From Variibacter gotjawalensis (GTDB lineage: Bacteria; Pseudomonadota; Alphaproteobacteria; Rhizobiales; Xanthobacteraceae), in contig NZ_AP014946.1 in the NCBI RefSeq assembly GCF_002355335.1, positions 1,689,501 to 1,753,500 on the forward strand: a stretch of 64,000 nucleotides of DNA. Direction: 5' to 3'. This document shows positions 61,329 through 64,000 of the stretch, one piece after another (position 1 is the stretch's first letter; the number at the start of each line of letters is the position of its first letter). A program made the position numbers and the translations under genes. Under the pieces are notes generated by a model. The model did not search any database, was not told where the DNA came from, and saw only the letters and a program-made list of their open reading frames with translations.

Positions 61329-61910
61329 ATGACCGAACAAGCCAGCCAAACGTCGCGCCTCGGCGCAGAAGATTTTCGCATTCCGTCGATCCTGCTCACC
61401 GGCGCGGTCGACTACGACATGTATCGCGCCTTTCGCCAGCAGATCGATGGCTCTGAGGGGAAGCTCGTCATCATCGAGCTATCGACGCTCGGCGGCGATC
61501 CGGAAGTCGCGCGCATGATGGGCGAAGACATTCGCTTCCTCACAGAGATGTCGCCGGACCGCCGCTTCGTGTTTCTCGGCAAAGCCGCGATCTATTCCGC
61601 CGGCACGACATTCATGAGCTTCTTTGCGCGCGAGAACCGCTACCTGACGCGCGGCACGCGCCTGATGGTGCACGAGCGCAAGATGCTCAAGACAGTCTCG
61701 ATCAGTGGGCCGCTGACGACATGCCTCGCTACCGTGAAGGCGTTGCTCAATGAGCTCGAAAGCTCGATCGATATCCAGAACGAGGGCTTCGCCAACTTAG
61801 TTCAGGGGACCAATGTCACGCTCGACGACGTTATCGAGAAAGCGACGTCCGATTGGTACATCGAAGCCAACGAAGCGGTGTCGCTCGGCCTCGTCGAAGC
61901 AGTCATCTAG
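61329..61910 (+). CDS. ClpP-like serine peptidase
   Basis: A 193-residue ClpP/crotonase-fold protein. The nucleophile appears as S90 in AAIYSAGTTFM and the His as H115 in RLMVHERKM, with STLGGDPEVARMMGEDIRFL matching the ClpP NSPGG-loop position but divergent (TLGGD). Length (193) is like ClpP. It lacks the usual PSxGG strictness, so it belongs to the diverged 'ClpP-like' group in alphaproteobacteria; whether it associates with a ClpA/X ATPase is unknown. No clpX is adjacent. Confidence 0.72.
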   Translation: MTEQASQTSRLGAEDFRIPSILLTGAVDYDMYRAFRQQIDGSEGKLVIIELSTLGGDPEVARMMGEDIRFLTEMSPDRRFVFLGKAAIYSAGTTFMSFFARENRYLTRGTRLMVHERKMLKTVSISGPLTTCLATVKALLNELESSIDIQNEGFANLVQGTNVTLDDVIEKATSDWYIEANEAVSLGLVEAVI

Positions 61911-62021
61911 CGAATCGGCATCAGCGAGCACGATCCCATGGCGACGAGGTGCGACGGCTTACAAGCTGATCGAAGGCGGCATCGATTCTCTTGGTGACGG
62001 CGGCGCGGGGCTCAACGAAGC

Positions 62022-62213
62022 TTAAGTGGCTTCGGTCTCCGGCCTGATCTCGACATACTTGCCGGAGTCAGCAAGCGCCGCCGCCAGTTCGGTCGCGCTA
62101 TGCAGTGCGAAATCGTAGCTGCTGAAGCTGCCGTGGATCCGAGACTCTTGCGACACGATCCAGTCGTCGCTCATTCCGCGCCGCACCGAGATGACGATGA
62201 GATCTGACGACAT
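62022..62213 (-). CDS. Small hypothetical protein
   Basis: A 63-residue protein (DLIVISVRRGMSDDWIVSQE, then ESRIHGSFSSYDFALHSATE). The pattern of hydrophobic and charged residues and ending ELAAALADSGKYVEIRPE suggests a small alpha/beta protein; function unknown. It is the first of four short orphan genes in 62-63 kb. Confidence 0.5.
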   Translation of the reverse strand: MSSDLIVISVRRGMSDDWIVSQESRIHGSFSSYDFALHSATELAAALADSGKYVEIRPETEAT

Positions 62214-62335
62214 TGTCCCTTAGAGTCGTCGATAGGGTGCTTAAAGTCTTCACCCATTTGAGGCATGCGCGAGTTTTAAAGTTGCGCGACAACCATTCCG
62301 TTACGGACGATTCGGCGCTGGGAGGCGCCTTGGCG

Positions 62336-62572
62336 ATGACGGGAATGTGTGCGCAAGCACGGAAAGCCTGGGACAAAGCCGCGATCGTGCCAGGGCTCGA
62401 TGAAGACCTTTGGCGTATGGCCATTTGCGGTCAGCCGGTGTCGCGCGACGCATTTCAGTCCGCTGATTCAGATTGCGGCTGGCGTATTGCCGGATCGCAC
62501 ATCATTGCTCTCGCGCCGCTCGGAAGCAGGAAGCACGTCGAGCCGGTTCTCCGGCTCGCACTCGCAAGCTAG
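62336..62572 (+). CDS. Small protein related to a degenerate HNH-type domain
   Basis: A 78-residue protein. AWDKAAIVPGLDEDLWRMAI then SDCGWRIAGSHIIALAPLGS and KHVEPVL resembles the small HNH-like proteins of rhizobia (vWeKA..pGkdP..yR.d.cG..I.R..yG...s..GWeiDHi.P...GG.d...NLqpL). The DH of the active motif is replaced here (AGSH), so nuclease activity may be lost. ATG 62336 follows GGAGG at about 10 bases; the frame extends upstream to a TTG with weak support. Confidence 0.42.
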   Translation: MTGMCAQARKAWDKAAIVPGLDEDLWRMAICGQPVSRDAFQSADSDCGWRIAGSHIIALAPLGSRKHVEPVLRLALAS

Positions 62573-62766
62573 CCCTCAAGCGCCTTCGCCTTTTCGAGCC
62601 ACGACGCTGCCTCGCGCAACAAGCGCGCTTTTTCCAACACGCTTTCGGTGCCGTCGGCCTGAAGCATGAGGTCGCGCGCCTTCTGCCGGCATTCCTCGGC
62701 CGTCATTTTGCCGGCAGGCGTCGGGAAGCGCACGACGTTACCTTTGTCGTTATCGTCTGAAATCAT
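62569..62766 (-). CDS. Small hypothetical protein
   Basis: A 65-residue charged helical protein. NVVRFPTPAGKMTAEECRQK and a C-terminal LLREAASWLEKAKALEG amphipathic helix are visible. The conserved RFPxP-like start is seen in other rhizobial small proteins as I recall. Function unknown; convergent with the preceding gene (stops overlap by 4 bases). Confidence 0.55.
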   Translation of the reverse strand: MISDDNDKGNVVRFPTPAGKMTAEECRQKARDLMLQADGTESVLEKARLLREAASWLEKAKALEG

Positions 62767-62901
62767 TTCGAAACTCGCCCGTCGTCACCCCAACTGTGTC
62801 TCTACGCTTCCAACGCGAAACAGTTTCGCGCGCATAGCGTCCCCGTGATGGGAACAGACTTGCTTGACAAGCGTCATACTCATCACAGCGGAGTATTATT
62901 G

Positions 62902-63069
62902 ATGCAGCCCTCTCGGGATGGTGACGACCGCGACAACACAATCCAAGAGTATGTGCGAGAGGCGGAACGCTGCGAGCTTTACGCAAGCCGTGCCGATCCT
63001 GGAGATCGCCAAGTGTGGCTCGACCTCGCAGATCGATGGCGCGCGTTAGCGGCAACATTCCGTAAATAG
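62902..63069 (+). CDS. Small hypothetical protein
   Basis: A 55-residue protein (DRDNTIQEYVREAERCELYA, then LDLADRWRALAATFRK). It looks like a short amphipathic two-helix protein of a rhizobial orphan family. ATG 62902 has GCGGAG nine bases upstream; an upstream ATG at 62845 would add 19 residues of unlikely composition. Confidence 0.55.
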   Translation: MQPSRDGDDRDNTIQEYVREAERCELYASRADPGDRQVWLDLADRWRALAATFRK

Positions 63070-63222
63070 GTACGGAGCTAAGCCTCGGCTGGCCGATGAG
63101 TTCCAAACATGAGGAACTTTTCATGTAACCAACAAGTTAGGCGGGTGTCCAAACGCCGGACACCGCGATACCATCGTTCTCCGGCATAAGGAAATAACAA
63201 AAAGGCATCGAGGTCCGTCTGC

Positions 63223-64000
63223 GTGTCCACGACCACAACTGAACAAAACGCCGCCGCGCGAGACGCCGAAGCCAGATACCGTTTCCTCTTCGATGCAATC
63301 GACGAGGGATTCTGCGTCATCGAGTTTTTCGATGGACCGCACGGACCGCTGAGCGATTACCGACACATCGAAGCCAACGCGGCATACGCTCGGCATGCCG
63401 GCATCCCGAATGTCGTCGGCCAGAATGTGCGCGAGATGGTGCCGGGCGAAGCCGATGGATGGGTCGAACTTTACGGCGGTGTTCTGCGCACCGGCGAGCC
63501 AATCCGCTTTCAGCGCGAACTTGTCGCAACAGGGCGCCATCTCGAATTATCGGCGCTGCGCATCGAGCCGCCGAGCCTCAAACAAGTCGCTGTCCTCTTC
63601 CAAGACATCACGGCGCGCAAATCGGCAGAACTTGCGCTCGAGAAACTGAACGCAACGCTCGAGGACGAAGTCGAGAAACGTTCGCGCGATTTGCTGAGCG
63701 CCGAAGAAGCGTTGCGCCAGGCGCAGAAGATGGAAGCTGTCGGCCAGCTGACCGGTGGCCTCGCGCATGACTTCAACAATCTGCTCGCGGGCATTTCCGG
63801 CAATCTCGAATTGCTGCTGAAGCGGGTCTCGCAGGGCCGGGTTCACGAAATCGAACGCTACGCGATCGCAGCGCAAGGCGCGGTGCGCCGCGCCACAGCG
63901 CTCACGCATCGCTTGCTCGCCTTCTCGCGACGGCAGACGCTCGATCCGAAGCTCACGGACATCAATCGGCTTGTCTCCGGCATGGGCGATTTGGTCCGCC
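63223..64000 (+). CDS. PAS-domain sensor histidine kinase (3' truncated)
   Basis: Open to the window edge (259 codons visible). GTG 63223 with GAGG upstream. Residues about 15-125 form a PAS domain (FLFDAIDEGFCVIEFFDGPH; VAVLFQDITARKSAE). A coiled coil follows (LEKLNATLEDEVEKRSRDLL), then the H-box MEAVGQLTGGLAHDFNNLL with the phospho-acceptor His. This is the HWE-free classical HisKA form often followed by HATPase and receiver domains beyond the window. Ligand and partner regulator unknown. Confidence 0.9.
   Translation, partial: MSTTTTEQNAAARDAEARYRFLFDAIDEGFCVIEFFDGPHGPLSDYRHIEANAAYARHAGIPNVVGQNVREMVPGEADGWVELYGGVLRTGEPIRFQRELVATGRHLELSALRIEPPSLKQVAVLFQDITARKSAELALEKLNATLEDEVEKRSRDLLSAEEALRQAQKMEAVGQLTGGLAHDFNNLLAGISGNLELLLKRVSQGRVHEIERYAIAAQGAVRRATALTHRLLAFSRRQTLDPKLTDINRLVSGMGDLVR

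Noticed and set aside
1-64000. CRISPR arrays, prophage or insertion sequences
   Set aside because: No regularly spaced direct repeats, transposase or phage structural genes seen; repeats found are inverted palindromic elements.

Overview
The window looks like a chromosomal segment of an alphaproteobacterium of the order Hyphomicrobiales (Rhizobiales), probably near Bradyrhizobium, Rhodopseudomonas or Xanthobacteraceae. The grounds are high GC with strong third-position GC bias, many solute transporters (ABC, TTT/Bug, RND), a GntR-controlled C-P lyase operon, Sox genes, several small orphan proteins of rhizobial style, and many palindromic intergenic repeats. No phage, integrase, transposase or CRISPR array was seen. 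The assignment rests on gene content only.

Layout. 1-8694: phosphonate import and C-P lyase. phnE1 (5' end outside the window) and phnE2 are followed by a convergent phnF repressor gene, a 9-bp inverted-repeat operator, and phnGHIJKLMN with overlapping start/stop codons. 8846-9836: a Nudix hydrolase, a small unknown gene and tRNA-Arg(CCG). 9984-15450: a minus-strand operon of allophanate hydrolase plus a taurine/nitrate-type ABC importer, divergent from a LysR gene with a palindrome between them. 15539-21417: an orphan Liv-type binding protein, a zinc metallopeptidase, an OpgC-type membrane protein, TenA, and a toxin-antitoxin pair with a near-perfect operator. 21421-28954: an RND efflux pump and adaptor, an MBL-fold hydrolase, glutaryl-CoA dehydrogenase and pyrE. 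29177-33754: a CoA-transferase, an M20 N-carbamoyl/ureido hydrolase, an HpxZ/AtzH-like protein and a dihydropyrimidinase/hydantoinase. 33884-36240: a D-threonine-aldolase-type PLP enzyme, a TetR regulator and a LysE exporter.

36443-42903 is a plus-strand operon of a Gfo/Idh/MocA dehydrogenase, a DUF993 aldolase-like protein, a Bug/TctC binding protein, TctB, TctA and a TIM-barrel isomerase. It looks like a complete uptake and catabolism unit for an unidentified hydroxylated or carboxylated substrate, and it is the best candidate here for an undescribed pathway. 42974-51657 is a minus-strand Dpp-type ABC operon with an amidase and a 66-residue partner inserted between the two ATPase genes, plus an Asp/Glu/hydantoin racemase gene upstream. 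51814-57777 is a thiosulfate-oxidation locus (ArsR regulator, SoxW-like thioredoxin, soxYZ, soxB, soxCD) that lacks soxX and soxA; the 5' end of soxD carries a palindromic repeat read in frame. 57840-64000 holds an SDR, a CPA2 antiporter, a secreted protein, a ClpP-like peptidase, four small orphan genes and the 5' part of a PAS histidine kinase.

A common theme is nitrogen scavenging from amides and ureides: allophanate hydrolase, ureido hydrolase, HpxZ-like protein, hydantoinase, amidase and racemase, each near an importer or in a short operon. At least nine palindromic repeats, falling into about four families, lie between genes, inside operons (dppB-dppC, tctC-tctB) and once inside a coding region (soxD).
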